A DNA stretch of 64,000 nucleotides from Xanthomonas floridensis. Lineage in GTDB: Bacteria > Pseudomonadota > Gammaproteobacteria > Xanthomonadales > Xanthomonadaceae. The notes beneath the pieces are model-generated. The model saw nothing but the letters and a program-made list of their open reading frames with translations. It searched no databases and was not told where the DNA came from. Within the stretch, counting starts at the first letter, position 1. Each line of letters opens with the position of its first letter. Where the stretch lies: positions 1 through 64,000 of the forward strand of contig NZ_LXNG01000001.1 in NCBI RefSeq assembly GCF_001642575.1. Direction: 5' to 3'. A program made the translations under genes and the position numbers. Of the stretch, positions 19,415 to 28,716 are shown piece by piece.

Positions 19415-20269
19415 TCAGAAGCGCCCTTCCTGAAAATCGACGAACGCCTGCATCAATTCCTGCTTGGTGTTCATCACGAACGGGCCATGCCGCATCACCG
19501 GCTCGTTGAGCGGGCGGCCCGCCACCAGGATCAGCTGTGCTCCCTGTGTGCCTGCACGCAGCGTTAGCCGCTCGCCGCCCCCCAGCACCGCCAGTTCCTG
19601 CGCCGGCAGCGTGCGCGCAGCATCGCTTTCGCCCACTTCGACCTCGCCTTCAAACGCATACGCAAACGCGTTGTGCCCGTCGGGCAGCAGGTAAGTCCAC
19701 ACCGCATCCGGTGCCAGGGCGATATCCAGATACACCGGGCTGGTCGCAGGTTGCACGATCGGGCCGACCACCTCGTCCACCGTGCCGGCAATCACCTTGA
19801 CCGTCACTCCGGGCGCCGGATGCGCCACCGGGATGTGGTCGGGCGCGTATTCCTGGTACTTGGGCTCGGTCATCTTGTCGCGCGCAGGAAGGTTCACCCA
19901 CAGCTGAAAGCCGCGCATGCGTCCGGATTCCTGCTCGGGCATTTCCGAATGGATCAGCCCGCGCCCGGCGGTCATCCACTGCACGCTGCCCGGTGTCAGC
20001 AGGCCTTCGTTGCCGTGGTTGTCCTTGTGGCGCATGCGCCCGTCGAGCATGTAGGTCACCGTCTCGAAGCCGCGATGCGGATGGCTTGGAAAACCGCCGA
20101 TGTAGTCCTCGGCCTGTTCGGTGCCGAATTCGTCGAGCATCAGAAACGGGTCCAGGTCCGGCAGCTGCTGGGTACCGATGACGCGGGTCAGCTTGACGCC
20201 GGCGCCGTCGGAGGTCGGCATGCCGCGGATGGTGCGCAGCACATGCGCCGGGGTGGTGATGGTGCTCAT
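19415..20269 (-). CDS. Pirin-family protein, second copy
   Basis: The product has 284 residues with the classical pirin signature: FPSHPHRGFETVTYMLDG (metal histidines), SVQWMTAGRGLIHSEMPEQ and a C-terminal domain ending EPVMRHGPFVMNTKQELMQAF. It is closer to YhaK/YhhW and eukaryotic pirins than the first copy. The start at 20269 follows AGGGAC. It lies upstream of the OsmC-like gene on the same strand and diverges from cstA, which has its promoter in the 230-base gap between them. Confidence 0.93.
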   Translation of the reverse strand: MSTITTPAHVLRTIRGMPTSDGAGVKLTRVIGTQQLPDLDPFLMLDEFGTEQAEDYIGGFPSHPHRGFETVTYMLDGRMRHKDNHGNEGLLTPGSVQWMTAGRGLIHSEMPEQESGRMRGFQLWVNLPARDKMTEPKYQEYAPDHIPVAHPAPGVTVKVIAGTVDEVVGPIVQPATSPVYLDIALAPDAVWTYLLPDGHNAFAYAFEGEVEVGESDAARTLPAQELAVLGGGERLTLRAGTQGAQLILVAGRPLNEPVMRHGPFVMNTKQELMQAFVDFQEGRF

Positions 20270-20501
20270 TGCAGTGTCCCTGTGCAGTGTATGGATGCCG
20301 ACATCATGGGTGCGCGTGGCGACGCGCCCAACCGCGACGGTTGCAACCGATCGTTCCAAACGCCGGCCTGGCCTCGATGCCGCTAGCGTACCTTGCACCC
20401 AAACACCCTACGACCAAAGTTTTACCCTGCTGTCCGAGGCTGCCATTGACCGCAGGCGAGCGCGGGTGGACCCTTGGGCGAATCGTTTCCGAGGGGCATG
20501 C

Positions 20502-22574
20502 ATGAAAGGGTTCTCGAAGCTGGCCTGGGGCGCGCTGGCGCTGCTGGCCGCGTTCTGCCTGGGCACCGTGGCACTACGGCGTGGCGAACACATCAATGCA
20601 CTATGGATCGTCGTCGCCGCGGTCTCGATCTACCTGATCGCCTACCGGTTCTACAGCCTGTTCATCGCCGACAAGGTAATGCAGCTGGATCCCACCCGCG
20701 CCACGCCGGCGGTGGCCAACAATGACGGCCTGGACTACGTCCCCACCAACAAGCATGTGCTGTTCGGCCACCACTTCGCCGCCATCGCCGGTGCCGGGCC
20801 GTTGGTCGGCCCGGTGCTCGCCGCGCAGATGGGCTACCTGCCCGGGCTGCTGTGGCTGGTGGTGGGCGTGGTGTTTGCCGGCGCGGTGCAGGACTTCGTG
20901 GTGTTGTTCCTGTCCTCCCGCCGCAACGGCCGCTCGCTGGGCGATCTGGTGCGCGAGGAAATGGGCCAGGTGCCCGGCACCATCGCGCTGTTCGGCGCCT
21001 TCCTGATCATGATCATCATCCTGGCGGTGCTGGCGATGGTGGTGGTCAAGGCATTGGCCGAGAGCCCGTGGGGCATGTTCACGGTGATCGCCACCATGCC
21101 CATCGCGCTGATGATGGGCGTGTACATGCGCTACATCCGCGTCGGCAAGATCGGCGAGATTTCGGTGGTGGGGCTGATCCTGCTGCTGGCTGCGATCTGG
21201 CTGGGCGGCAAGGTCGCTGCCGACCCGACCTGGGGCCCGGCCTTCACCTTTACCGCCAAGCAGATCACCTGGATGCTGATCGGCTACGGCTTCGTCGCGT
21301 CGGTGCTGCCGGTGTGGCTGCTGCTGGCACCGCGCGATTACCTGTCCACCTTCCTCAAGATCGGCACCATCCTGGCGCTGGCGATCGGCATCCTGGTGGT
21401 GATGCCCGATCTCAAGATGCCGGCGCTGACCCAGTTCGCCTCCACCGGCGATGGCCCGGTGTGGAAGGGCGGCATCTTCCCATTCCTGTTCATCACGATT
21501 GCTTGTGGCGCAGTCTCTGGTTTCCATGCGTTGATCGCCTCGGGCACCACGCCCAAGCTGCTCGCCAACGAAGGCCACATGCGCTACATCGGCTACGGCG
21601 GCATGCTGATGGAATCGTTCGTGGCAATCATGGCGCTGGTGGCGGCCTCCATCATCGAGCCTGGCATCTATTTCGCCATGAACAGCCCCGCTTCGCTGGT
21701 CGGCACCGACACCGTGGCGGTGGCCGCCAAGATCAGCGAGTGGGGCTTTTCGATCACCCCGCAGGTGCTCGAGGCCACCGCACGCGATATCGGCGAACAC
21801 AGCATCCTGGCCCGCGCCGGCGGTGCGCCCACGCTGGCGGTGGGTATCGCACAGATCCTGCACCAGCTGCTGCCGGGCGAAGACACGATGGCGTTCTGGT
21901 ACCACTTCGCCATCCTGTTTGAAGCGTTGTTCATCCTGACTGCGGTGGATGCCGGTACGCGTGCGGGCCGCTTCATGCTGCAGGACCTGCTGGGCAACTT
22001 CATCCCGGCGTTGAAGAAGACCGAATCCTGGGCCGCCAACATCATCGCCACCGCCGGCTGCGTGGCGCTGTGGGGCTACCTGCTCTACACCGGCGTGATC
22101 GATCCGTTCGGCGGCATCCAGACGCTGTGGCCGTTGTTCGGCATCTCCAACCAGATGCTCGCGGGGATCGCGTTGATGCTGGGCACCGTGGTGCTGTTCA
22201 AGATGAAGCGCGACCGCTATGCGTGGGTGACCATCGTGCCGGCACTGTGGCTATTGCTGTGCACGACCTATGCCGGGCTGATCAAGATCTTCGACAGCAA
22301 CCCGGCGCAGGGTTTCCTGGCGCAGGCGCACAAGTTCCAGGCCGCCATCGCCAGCAACACCATCACCGCACCGGCCAAAACGGTGCCGCAGATGCAGCAG
22401 ATCGTCACCAATGCCTACGTCAACACCGGGCTGACGATGCTATTCCTGTTCGTGGTGGGCTCGATCCTGATCTATGCGGTCAAGACGATCGTGATTGCGC
22501 GCCGCAACCCGCAGCGCAGCGACCGCGAAACCCCGTACGTGGCCTTGCAGCCACATCAGATGGCGGACCTGTAA
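20502..22574 (+). CDS. cstA: Carbon starvation protein / pyruvate-peptide transporter CstA
   Basis: This 690-residue polytopic membrane protein is close to E. coli CstA (701). Hallmarks are the N-terminal [39 protein letters not shown] stretch (positions 20734-20853), many hydrophobic helices and the late motif [18 protein letters not shown]. Family members import pyruvate and peptides during carbon limitation. The start at 20502 has GAGGGG upstream. The downstream small gene overlaps its stop by one base, the usual cstA-ybdD pairing. Confidence 0.96.
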   Translation: MKGFSKLAWGALALLAAFCLGTVALRRGEHINALWIVVAAVSIYLIAYRFYSLFIADKVMQLDPTRATPAVANNDGLDYVPTNKHVLFGHHFAAIAGAGPLVGPVLAAQMGYLPGLLWLVVGVVFAGAVQDFVVLFLSSRRNGRSLGDLVREEMGQVPGTIALFGAFLIMIIILAVLAMVVVKALAESPWGMFTVIATMPIALMMGVYMRYIRVGKIGEISVVGLILLLAAIWLGGKVAADPTWGPAFTFTAKQITWMLIGYGFVASVLPVWLLLAPRDYLSTFLKIGTILALAIGILVVMPDLKMPALTQFASTGDGPVWKGGIFPFLFITIACGAVSGFHALIASGTTPKLLANEGHMRYIGYGGMLMESFVAIMALVAASIIEPGIYFAMNSPASLVGTDTVAVAAKISEWGFSITPQVLEATARDIGEHSILARAGGAPTLAVGIAQILHQLLPGEDTMAFWYHFAILFEALFILTAVDAGTRAGRFMLQDLLGNFIPALKKTESWAANIIATAGCVALWGYLLYTGVIDPFGGIQTLWPLFGISNQMLAGIALMLGTVVLFKMKRDRYAWVTIVPALWLLLCTTYAGLIKIFDSNPAQGFLAQAHKFQAAIASNTITAPAKTVPQMQQIVTNAYVNTGLTMLFLFVVGSILIYAVKTIVIARRNPQRSDRETPYVALQPHQMADL

Positions 22575-22798
22575 TGGGCACCCAACTCGTTCTGGCCAGC
22601 CAATATCAGGTGCATCGCCGCATCTGGCGGCGGCTCATCCAGACCGCACGCCTGTGTTGCGGCATTCCCGACTACGACAACTACGTGCGCCACATGCTGG
22701 AAAAACACCCCGAAAAACCGGTGATGGATTACCCCGCGTTTTTCCGCGAGCGGCAGGATGCACGCTACGGCGGCAAGAGCGGGTTTCGTTGCTGCTGA
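22574..22798 (+). CDS. YbdD/YjiX-family (DUF466) protein
   Basis: This 74-residue protein has the family core [16 protein letters not shown] followed by [17 protein letters not shown]. In Enterobacteria the YbdD and YjiX partners are needed by CstA/BtsT pyruvate transporters. Its ATG shares the A of the cstA TAA stop, so the two are translationally coupled. The C-terminal GFRCC carries two cysteines. Confidence 0.9.
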   Translation: MGTQLVLASQYQVHRRIWRRLIQTARLCCGIPDYDNYVRHMLEKHPEKPVMDYPAFFRERQDARYGGKSGFRCC

Positions 22799-22852
22799 TC
22801 GGCTGATCGGCTGAGTGCCTGATCAGCGAGTGACTGATCATCTAGTGGAACC

Positions 22853-22886
22853 GCAACAGGGCGCGATGCGAATCGCGCCCTGTTGC
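22853..22886 (+). terminator. Terminator hairpin of the cstA operon
   Basis: A perfect 15-base stem (GCAACAGGGCGCGAT pairing with ATCGCGCCCTGTTGC) with a four-base loop lies 55 bases after the small gene. It is followed by a weak T stretch (GTTGCT). The stem is strong enough to terminate or to protect the mRNA end. Confidence 0.7.
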
Positions 22887-22910
22887 GTTGCTAGCGTGAG
22901 TTAACCGCAG

Positions 22911-23223
22911 GGTGCTTGCCTGCCACCGTCGCCGGACGCACCGCAAGGCAGAGCGGCTGATCTGCGGCTTGGCTGCAAGGCCCTTGCCCGCTCACCGTCG
23001 CGGGACACGCTGCAAGCTAGAGCGGCTGATCTGAGGCTTGGTTGCAAGGCTCTTGCCCGCTCACCATCGCGGCACACGCCGCAGGTAGCGCGGCTGATCT
23101 GCTGCTTTGCTGCAAGGCCCTTGCCCGCCCACCATCGCAGGACACGCTGCAAGCTAGAGCGGCTGATCTGCTACTTGGCTGCAAGGCCCTTGCCCGCCCA
23201 CCATCGCGGGACACGCTGCAAGT
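22911..23223. repeat. Degenerate 68-69-bp tandem array (four full units plus a partial)
   Basis: The anchor GCGGCTGATCTG recurs at 22953, 23022, 23090 and 23159, giving periods of 69, 68 and 69. Each unit then reads a CTTGGCTGCAAGG-like stretch, CTTGCCCGC(T/C)CACC and GCGGGACACGCTGCAAG. A damaged partial unit precedes the first anchor (22911-22952). The last unit runs directly into the MITE-like element at 23188, and the second half of every unit matches that element's left end. Units differ by several substitutions, so the array is not recent. No gene is encoded. Confidence 0.88.
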
Positions 23224-23289
23224 ACGTCCTTGTAAGCTCTTACGCGGCATCCATGCCGCGTAAGGTCCCGCGACGGTGAACGGGCAAGG
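23188..23289 (+). mobile_element. MITE-like repeat element, copy A
   Basis: This element of about 102 bases has 25-base terminal inverted repeats: 23188-23212 pairs with 23265-23289 with three mismatches, outer ends CCTTGCCCG and CGGGCAAGG. In the centre is a perfect 12-base-stem palindrome (CTTACGCGGCAT, two-base loop, 23239-23264). There is no coding capacity. Copy B, in inverted orientation 150 bases away, shares the same inner plan. Confidence 0.7.
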
Positions 23290-23440
23290 ACCCGTCGAGA
23301 TGGTCGGTGTGCAAGATGCAATCAATGCATGCGATGCTTCTAATTCGCTAACGCTCATGTCGTTGCGATCCCGCAGCAGCAAGCCAATGCAACTAGCGAG
23401 ATGGCCCGCTTTTTACCTAGCGACCGACCAACTCTCTGGT

Positions 23441-23543
23441 GCGATGTCCTCACCGATTGCGGGACCGTGTGGCGGCATGGATGCCGCCACCGAGCCCCCA
23501 GGGACGGGTTTACGGCGTGTCCCGCAAGCGGTGAGGGCATCGC
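23441..23543 (-). mobile_element. MITE-like repeat element, copy B (inverted)
   Basis: This 103-base element has terminal inverted repeats of 25 bases: GCGATGTCCTCACCG at the left and its near-complement CGGTGAGGGCATCGC at the right, each followed inward by GTCCCGCA-type sequence. The centre has GGCGGCATGGATGCCGCC (23471-23488). Its reverse complement aligns with copy A over the GCGGGACACGC, CGTCC(C/T)TG and GCGGCATCCATGCCGC blocks. The outermost bases differ from those of copy A, so ends may be eroded or variable. Confidence 0.7.
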
Positions 23544-23755
23544 ACGCTCGACCAACTAGGCTTTGATCCAAGAGCGGCCAATAAAACGTAGCGAGCAGTC
23601 GTCAGGTGGGGGTGGACGGCGCGGAGGAGCCGGAGTGTACGGGTGGTTCGTGCCGATTCCGAACACCGGTCGCGCCCGCCTGGCGGCTGCACAGCCGTTT
23701 TATCAGTTGCTCTGAGCATTCGACTGCAGCCAAACGATGCGACGACGCGACATCC

Positions 23756-24460
23756 TCACCCAGCGCGCTTTTGCGCGAGCCGCTCGAACAATGCGGGCAA
23801 ATCGCGCATATCGTCGAATACCTCCAGCACGCCGATCCGACGCAAGGTCTCGCCGTGCCCCTGTGGAATATGCCTGGCACCGGTAAACCCCAACACCTGC
23901 ATGCCTGCCGCCAGCGCGGCGGTGGCACCGGTTGGGCTGTCTTCGATCACCAGGCAACGCTCCGGGGCGACACCGGCCGTGCGCGCGGCCAGCAGGTACA
24001 CATCCGGTGCCGGCTTGGGCCGCTCCACCATATCGGCGCTGAAGATGCGCCCGGCCGCACGCGCAGTCAGCCCGGCGCGCTCCACCGAGGCGATCACGTT
24101 GTGACGCCGGCTGTTGGAGGCCACCGCCAACGGCAACGGAATCTGCTCCAGCGCCTCGCGCATGCCTGGGATGGGCTGTACTTCGGCGGCGATCAGGGAC
24201 TCGCTTCGTGCCTGGATCTGCGCCAGCAAGGTGTCTGGCAGCTGCAGCGCAAAGTGTTCTTCCACACGCCGCAACACCTCGCGCGTGGTCTGCCCGAACG
24301 TGGTTTCCAGCAGCTGTTCCAGCGGCTCGCTCGGCACAAAAGACGCGAGCGCCTCACGCATCACCCGATCGGCCAATATCTCGCTGTCGACAAGAACACC
24401 ATCGCAGTCACTGATCAGTAGCTCGTAGCCCATTGCACCCATCTGCTTGCAAAGCGCCAT
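23756..24460 (-). CDS. HAD-superfamily hydrolase (phosphoglycolate phosphatase / beta-phosphoglucomutase type)
   Basis: The 234-residue product has nucleophile D18 and acid/base D20 in SDCDGVLVDSE, the threonine/serine motif in LPLAVASNSRR, lysine in ERPKPAPDVYLLAA and the final acidic motif CLVIEDSPTGATAAL. A helical cap sits between motifs I and II (about 30-95). The substrate is a small phosphorylated sugar or similar but cannot be specified. The start at 24460 is favoured by AAGGCGG upstream; ATG codons at 24442 and 24433 are alternatives. Confidence 0.88.
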   Translation of the reverse strand: MALCKQMGAMGYELLISDCDGVLVDSEILADRVMREALASFVPSEPLEQLLETTFGQTTREVLRRVEEHFALQLPDTLLAQIQARSESLIAAEVQPIPGMREALEQIPLPLAVASNSRRHNVIASVERAGLTARAAGRIFSADMVERPKPAPDVYLLAARTAGVAPERCLVIEDSPTGATAALAAGMQVLGFTGARHIPQGHGETLRRIGVLEVFDDMRDLPALFERLAQKRAG

Positions 24461-24697
24461 TATGCCGGCCGCCTTGTGACCATTGGCTGTGCCGCGGCGC
24501 CTGCGTGACGCTGACCGCATCGGACGACCCCGGGGCTGCACAGCCGCGCAAGCAGGCCGGGCCGTACGCCGACGCTGCTGCAGACGCAGGTTACGAAATC
24601 TTACCGCGCCCGATTTTTACAGCTGGTAGGATCGGCCGCGCTGTGGCGGGACTTGCCGCAGCGTCACCAGGAATGCGATCAGGACAAGGAGATTTCG

Positions 24698-25462
24698 ATG
24701 CAGACGCGATTCCCCACCCTGCTCGTTCTTGCGACCTCGTTTTTCGCGGTCTCATGTACCGCTTCAGCCGGTGCCAAGGAGCAAACCACCATGTCAGCTA
24801 CGCTGCAGGACCACACTGTCGCCTTTCGCGACCCAGGCCTGACCGAAATTGCCGGCGCCATCGCACACGGCGATGTCGCACGGATCAAGACACTCGCCCC
24901 CACCGTCGATCTTGCCGCACACGGCGATCAGAACGTGACCCTGCTGGAATGGGCGATCTGGAACGAACAACCCACTGCACTGGACGCGCTACTCGATGCG
25001 GGCGCAGATCCGTCGCTACCCGGCATGGACCAGGAAACGGTCGTGCACATGGCCGCAATGGCGCAGGACCCGCAGTACCTGAAAATCCTGTTGCAGCACA
25101 AGGCACCGATCGATGTGGTCAGCGCGCGTGCCGGCTGGACACCGATATTCCGCGCAGTGCAAAGCAAACGCGATGCACAGATCGGCCTGCTGCTCGATGC
25201 CGGCGCCGATGTGAAGCGCGTCGACCATACCGGCAACAGCCTGTTGCATGTGGCGGCACAGAGCGGCGCCGCGAGCCCGGTTGTCCTTCAACTGCTCCAA
25301 GCCGGCGCGGACCCCACCGTGCGCAATGCGCAACAGAAGACCTTCCAGGCGTATTTCTTCACCACGCCGGATCGCCTGCTCAATGCAGCTGGCCTGCAGG
25401 TCAGATCGGATGTGCGCGCGTGGTTGAGCGCGCACAACATTCCCGTGGAAAGCAGCCGCTAA
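24698..25462 (+). CDS. Ankyrin-repeat lipoprotein, probable immunity protein for the adjacent lipase effector
   Basis: This 254-residue protein begins with a signal sequence ending FFAVSC (C20 would be lipidated), followed by about five ankyrin-type repeats (for example EWAIWNEQPTALDALLDAG, LLQAGADPTVRNAQQ). AAGGAG stands before the ATG at 24698. The effector gene starts 36 bases after its stop. In Xanthomonas, effectors of the bacteria-killing type IV system are encoded directly after periplasmic lipoprotein immunity genes, and X. citri has such a pair for a class 3 lipase (XAC0573/XAC0574). Function as inhibitor is inferred from this arrangement, not shown by the sequence. Confidence 0.78.
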   Translation: MQTRFPTLLVLATSFFAVSCTASAGAKEQTTMSATLQDHTVAFRDPGLTEIAGAIAHGDVARIKTLAPTVDLAAHGDQNVTLLEWAIWNEQPTALDALLDAGADPSLPGMDQETVVHMAAMAQDPQYLKILLQHKAPIDVVSARAGWTPIFRAVQSKRDAQIGLLLDAGADVKRVDHTGNSLLHVAAQSGAASPVVLQLLQAGADPTVRNAQQKTFQAYFFTTPDRLLNAAGLQVRSDVRAWLSAHNIPVESSR

Positions 25463-25498
25463 GCGCGCTTTTCGTACGACGAACGCAAGGAGCCGCGC

Positions 25499-26695
25499 AT
25501 GAGCCCGCCAGATACATCGTCTTCCATTCCCGCATCCACCCCGTTTGCAGAATCGATGCGGGGACAACACCCTCAACCGCAGGATCGGCAGTTTCCCGAA
25601 TTGCTGCAGGACCTCTACGCCACCGCGAACCAGCGTCGCGAGGGCGGCGCCGAGACCTTTGCCCCCTTGGCCAACGGCTGGTCGCGCATGGACGATAGCG
25701 CGCTGCAGCAGGCCGGCATCGATCCTGCACTGCTGCACGACGCCAAGAGCGGTTTCGATGCCGCGTTCTACCGCAATGACCAGGGTCAGGTCGTACTTGG
25801 CTTCTGCGGCACCGACGAAGGCAAGGACTGGAAACACAATATCGGCCAGGGCCTGGGGTTCGACGACGCGCAGTACGCGTCGGCAATCCAGCTCGGCAGC
25901 CAGGCACGGCAGGCATTCGGCGATCAGGTGGTCATTTCCGGCCATTCGTTGGGCGGTGGCCTGGCCGCAGCCTCTGCCATGGTCAATGACATCCCGGCCG
26001 TGACCTACAACGCAGCCGGCGTCAACGATCGCACGCTCGAACGCCAGGGTCTGGATGCATCGGCAGCCAAGGACTACGCCAGCAGCGAGTTGATCCGCGG
26101 CTATCACGTCAAGAATGAAATCCTGACCCACCTGCAGGAAGACAGCATCCCGCTGAAGTGGACGATGCCCAACGCCGCCGGCCATCAGATCGAGTTGCCG
26201 GAGCCGGACCCGCTATCGTTCGGACAGCGCCTGGTGCCCGGCATGATGCTCAAGCATCGCCTGGACCTGCATGGTATGGATTCGGTGATCAAGGCCCAGG
26301 ACATGCAGGCCTCGGAGCAGACCCGTGGCGCCTCCCTGCAACCTGGCAGCCAGTTGTTCAACGATGCGGTGGTGCAGCTGGATGGCCAGCGCGAAAGGCT
26401 CGGGCTGCGCGACGACACCGCATTTATCAACACGGCGGCCAGCGTGGCGGCACGTGCGGGCAATGATGGCCTGCAGCGGATCGATCACCTGGTTCCCAAC
26501 CGCAACGGCGACAGCCTGATCGCGGTCCAGGGACGCATGGACGACCCCACCCATCTGCGCAGCCATGTGCAGACTGCTGCTGCCGCCAACGAGCCTGCAC
26601 ATGGCAATGTCAGCCAGCTGCAGCAGCACAATCAACAGCAGGCCCAGCCGCCTGTGCAGCAGCAGGAAGAGCAGCGCAGGGGGATCCAGCAGTAA
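25499..26695 (+). CDS. Candidate type IV secretion effector: class 3-type lipase with C-terminal XVIPCD-like signal
   Basis: The 398-residue product has no signal peptide. The N-terminal two thirds has the lipase nucleophile elbow VVISGHSLGGGLAAASA with S150, preceded by VVLGFCGTDEGKDW, as in class 3 lipases. The last 115 residues resemble the XVIPCD region that targets substrates to VirD4: QLFNDAVVQLDGQRERLGLRDD, then RIDHLVPNRNGDSLIAVQGRMDDP and a glutamine-rich tail ending QQQEEQRRGIQQ. It would be delivered into rival bacteria and hydrolyse membrane phospholipids. AAGGAG precedes the ATG. The secretion apparatus is not in this window. Confidence 0.82.
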   Translation: MSPPDTSSSIPASTPFAESMRGQHPQPQDRQFPELLQDLYATANQRREGGAETFAPLANGWSRMDDSALQQAGIDPALLHDAKSGFDAAFYRNDQGQVVLGFCGTDEGKDWKHNIGQGLGFDDAQYASAIQLGSQARQAFGDQVVISGHSLGGGLAAASAMVNDIPAVTYNAAGVNDRTLERQGLDASAAKDYASSELIRGYHVKNEILTHLQEDSIPLKWTMPNAAGHQIELPEPDPLSFGQRLVPGMMLKHRLDLHGMDSVIKAQDMQASEQTRGASLQPGSQLFNDAVVQLDGQRERLGLRDDTAFINTAASVAARAGNDGLQRIDHLVPNRNGDSLIAVQGRMDDPTHLRSHVQTAAAANEPAHGNVSQLQQHNQQQAQPPVQQQEEQRRGIQQ

Positions 26696-26865
26696 TCCGG
26701 ATCGCCGAGCGTGCAGGCAGACGTCTTGCAGGATCGCGACTGCCGGCGCCACTTCTGTGATCTCGCACTCGACAGCGGTGCCCGCGCGTGTGTTGCGGAG
26801 CCAGCCGGTGCGGTGGCGCTGTTCCGTCGAACAGCTCCACCGCATCGGCGGGTGTCCCACCCCAG

Positions 26866-28116
26866 CTACCCGGCCCCTGCCATCGCCCGCAGGGTGATGC
26901 CGACCAGATAGGCCAGGTAGGTGCCGGTGGCATAGCCCATCGTGCCCAGTAACACCCCCACCGGCGCCAACGCCGGGTGGAAGGCAGCGGCAACCACCGG
27001 CGCGGACGCCGGGCCGCCGATATTGGATTGGGAGCCGATGGCGAAATAGAAGAACGGCACCCGCAGCCAGCGACCCAGGCCCCACAGCAGGGCGATGTGC
27101 ACTGCGATCCAGATCAAGCCAAGCAGGAACAGCCAGGGGCGGTCCAGCAGCGCCAGCAAATCCATCTGCATGCCGATGCAGGCGATCAGGAAATACAGCA
27201 TCAGCGCGCCGATCCTGGAGGCACCGGCGCCTTCGAGATTGCGTGCGCGGGTGAAGCTCAGCAGCAGCCCCAGGCTGGTGGCCAGCACCACCACCCAGAC
27301 GAACGGCGTGTCCAGACTGAACTGGGCGGCCCAGCTCAGCTGCGCCTTGCACCACGCGGCCAGCGGGGTGGCCAGCGCATGCGCCAGGCCGACACCGCCA
27401 AAGGCCACTGCCACGATCACCATCAGGTCGGTCAGGCTGGGAATCCGCGCATGCTCGGCCTGGAAGCGCGCCATGGGCTCCTGCAGCGCATCCAGCGCGC
27501 GCGTGTCGGCGCCGCTGCGCGCATCGATCGTTCGGGCACGCCCGGCCATGAAGATCAGCACTGCCATCCAGACATAACCGACCCCGACATCGACCACCGC
27601 GAACTGACCGAACGTGGTCGCGTCCACGTTGAAGACCTCGCGCATCGCCAGCATGTTGGCGCCGCCGCCGATCCAGCTACCCGCCAACGCCGCCATGCCC
27701 GCCCAGGTATCGCCCGCCACGGTGGCCGGATGCAGCCAGCGCATCACCCAGAATGCCACCACGGCGCCCAGCATGATGCTCAGCGACGCCCCGAGGTACA
27801 TGGCCACCAGCTTGGGCCCCAGGCCGAGGATCGCGCGAAGATCGATGCTCAACGTGAGCAGGATCAGCGCGGCCGGCAGCAATACGTCGCGGGCGATGGG
27901 GTTGTACAGCCGGGTGGTGGCACCGTCGATCAGACCGATGGTGTTGTAGATGCCCGGCAGCAGGTAGCACAGCAGCAAGGCCGGCACCACGGCGTAGAAC
28001 CGACGCCAAGGCCCCTGCTCGCGCGACGACGTCCAGAACACGGCGCCCAGGGTGGCGGCGATCAGGCCGAAGACCACGATGTCGTTCTGGATCAAGGCAG
28101 TCACAGGTGCAGTCAC
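26866..28116 (-). CDS. DUF819-family integral membrane protein
   Basis: This 416-residue protein has about ten hydrophobic helices and the family signatures ALAGSWIGGGANMLAM and FFYFAIGSQSNIGGPASAPVVA. DUF819 proteins (B. subtilis YjcL) resemble small-molecule transporters of unknown substrate. It starts with GTG at 28116. It converges on the effector gene with 170 bases between them and no visible strong terminator. Its context gives no clue to substrate. Confidence 0.85.
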   Translation of the reverse strand: MTAPVTALIQNDIVVFGLIAATLGAVFWTSSREQGPWRRFYAVVPALLLCYLLPGIYNTIGLIDGATTRLYNPIARDVLLPAALILLTLSIDLRAILGLGPKLVAMYLGASLSIMLGAVVAFWVMRWLHPATVAGDTWAGMAALAGSWIGGGANMLAMREVFNVDATTFGQFAVVDVGVGYVWMAVLIFMAGRARTIDARSGADTRALDALQEPMARFQAEHARIPSLTDLMVIVAVAFGGVGLAHALATPLAAWCKAQLSWAAQFSLDTPFVWVVVLATSLGLLLSFTRARNLEGAGASRIGALMLYFLIACIGMQMDLLALLDRPWLFLLGLIWIAVHIALLWGLGRWLRVPFFYFAIGSQSNIGGPASAPVVAAAFHPALAPVGVLLGTMGYATGTYLAYLVGITLRAMAGAG

Positions 28117-28500
28117 GACAGGCGGTGATCCGGCAGGAGGGCCGCCAATGCGGATCGAACCACGGCGGCCGATGACAGCGAATCTAACCGACGATGGCGA
28201 TGGCGCAAACCCTCTACACCGCGCACGCCTGGTTCACGGGCAGCGATCGGGTTGACATAGTCGTTCGGGCCTCGGGCCATTGGCAGGCACCACGAGCGGG
28301 CACCTGCGAATGACCCAACGCGACGTACTCGCCTGCTGGCATGGCGCAAGGTCATGTGCCCGGCCTGTCGCGGCTGACGACTTCACGCCCGGCAAAAGCG
28401 TCTGCAGTCGTGCGACCGCAGTGCGCAAGACCTCATTCCGCCCCCTCCAGGGCGATGCCGGACCGCCCTTGCAAGCAAGGCAAGTCAGCAGCAATGGCGC
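28117..28500. other. Intergenic region upstream of the DUF819 gene
   Basis: I see no supported gene. The region has stops in all frames on the plus strand except short shadows, and it carries no striking repeat. It should contain the promoter of the DUF819 gene near 28130-28200. Confidence 0.45.
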
Positions 28501-28716
28501 TCAGCCGTAGCGACGCACCACCCGCTCGCCGTCGGCCGTATCCAGTACCACGCCGCTGGGCTGGCCGGTGGTCAGGCAGTGCAGCTTGGCCATCAGCTCG
28601 GCATTTTCCAGGGCACCTTGCTCGCGCAGGTAACGCAGCGGCGACCATTGCGGGCGGGTGACCCACCAGCCGCCCTGCTCGGGATGGATGCGTACGACGT
28701 AGCGAGATTCGTCCAT
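28501..28716 (-). CDS. Small hypothetical protein
   Basis: The 71-residue product reads MDESRYVVRIHPEQGGWWV, followed by a basic, Leu-rich middle and ERVVRRYG at its end. GGAGG lies six bases before the ATG, which argues for a real gene. The start resembles short DUF2188-like beta-sheet proteins but I cannot assign it. It is a single gene. Confidence 0.6.
   Translation of the reverse strand: MDESRYVVRIHPEQGGWWVTRPQWSPLRYLREQGALENAELMAKLHCLTTGQPSGVVLDTADGERVVRRYG

Noticed and set aside
22911..23223. Possible CRISPR array
   Set aside because: The repeats are direct tandem units of 68-69 bases without unique spacers between short identical repeats, and no cas genes are near.
23239..23264. Perfect palindrome as a transcription terminator
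   Set aside because: It lies inside the MITE-like element, far from any gene end, and lacks a T tract.
26977..28128. Plus-strand frame of 383 codons opposite the DUF819 gene
   Set aside because: The His/Gln/Asp-rich shadow has no helix pattern, whereas the opposite strand gives a clear polytopic membrane protein.
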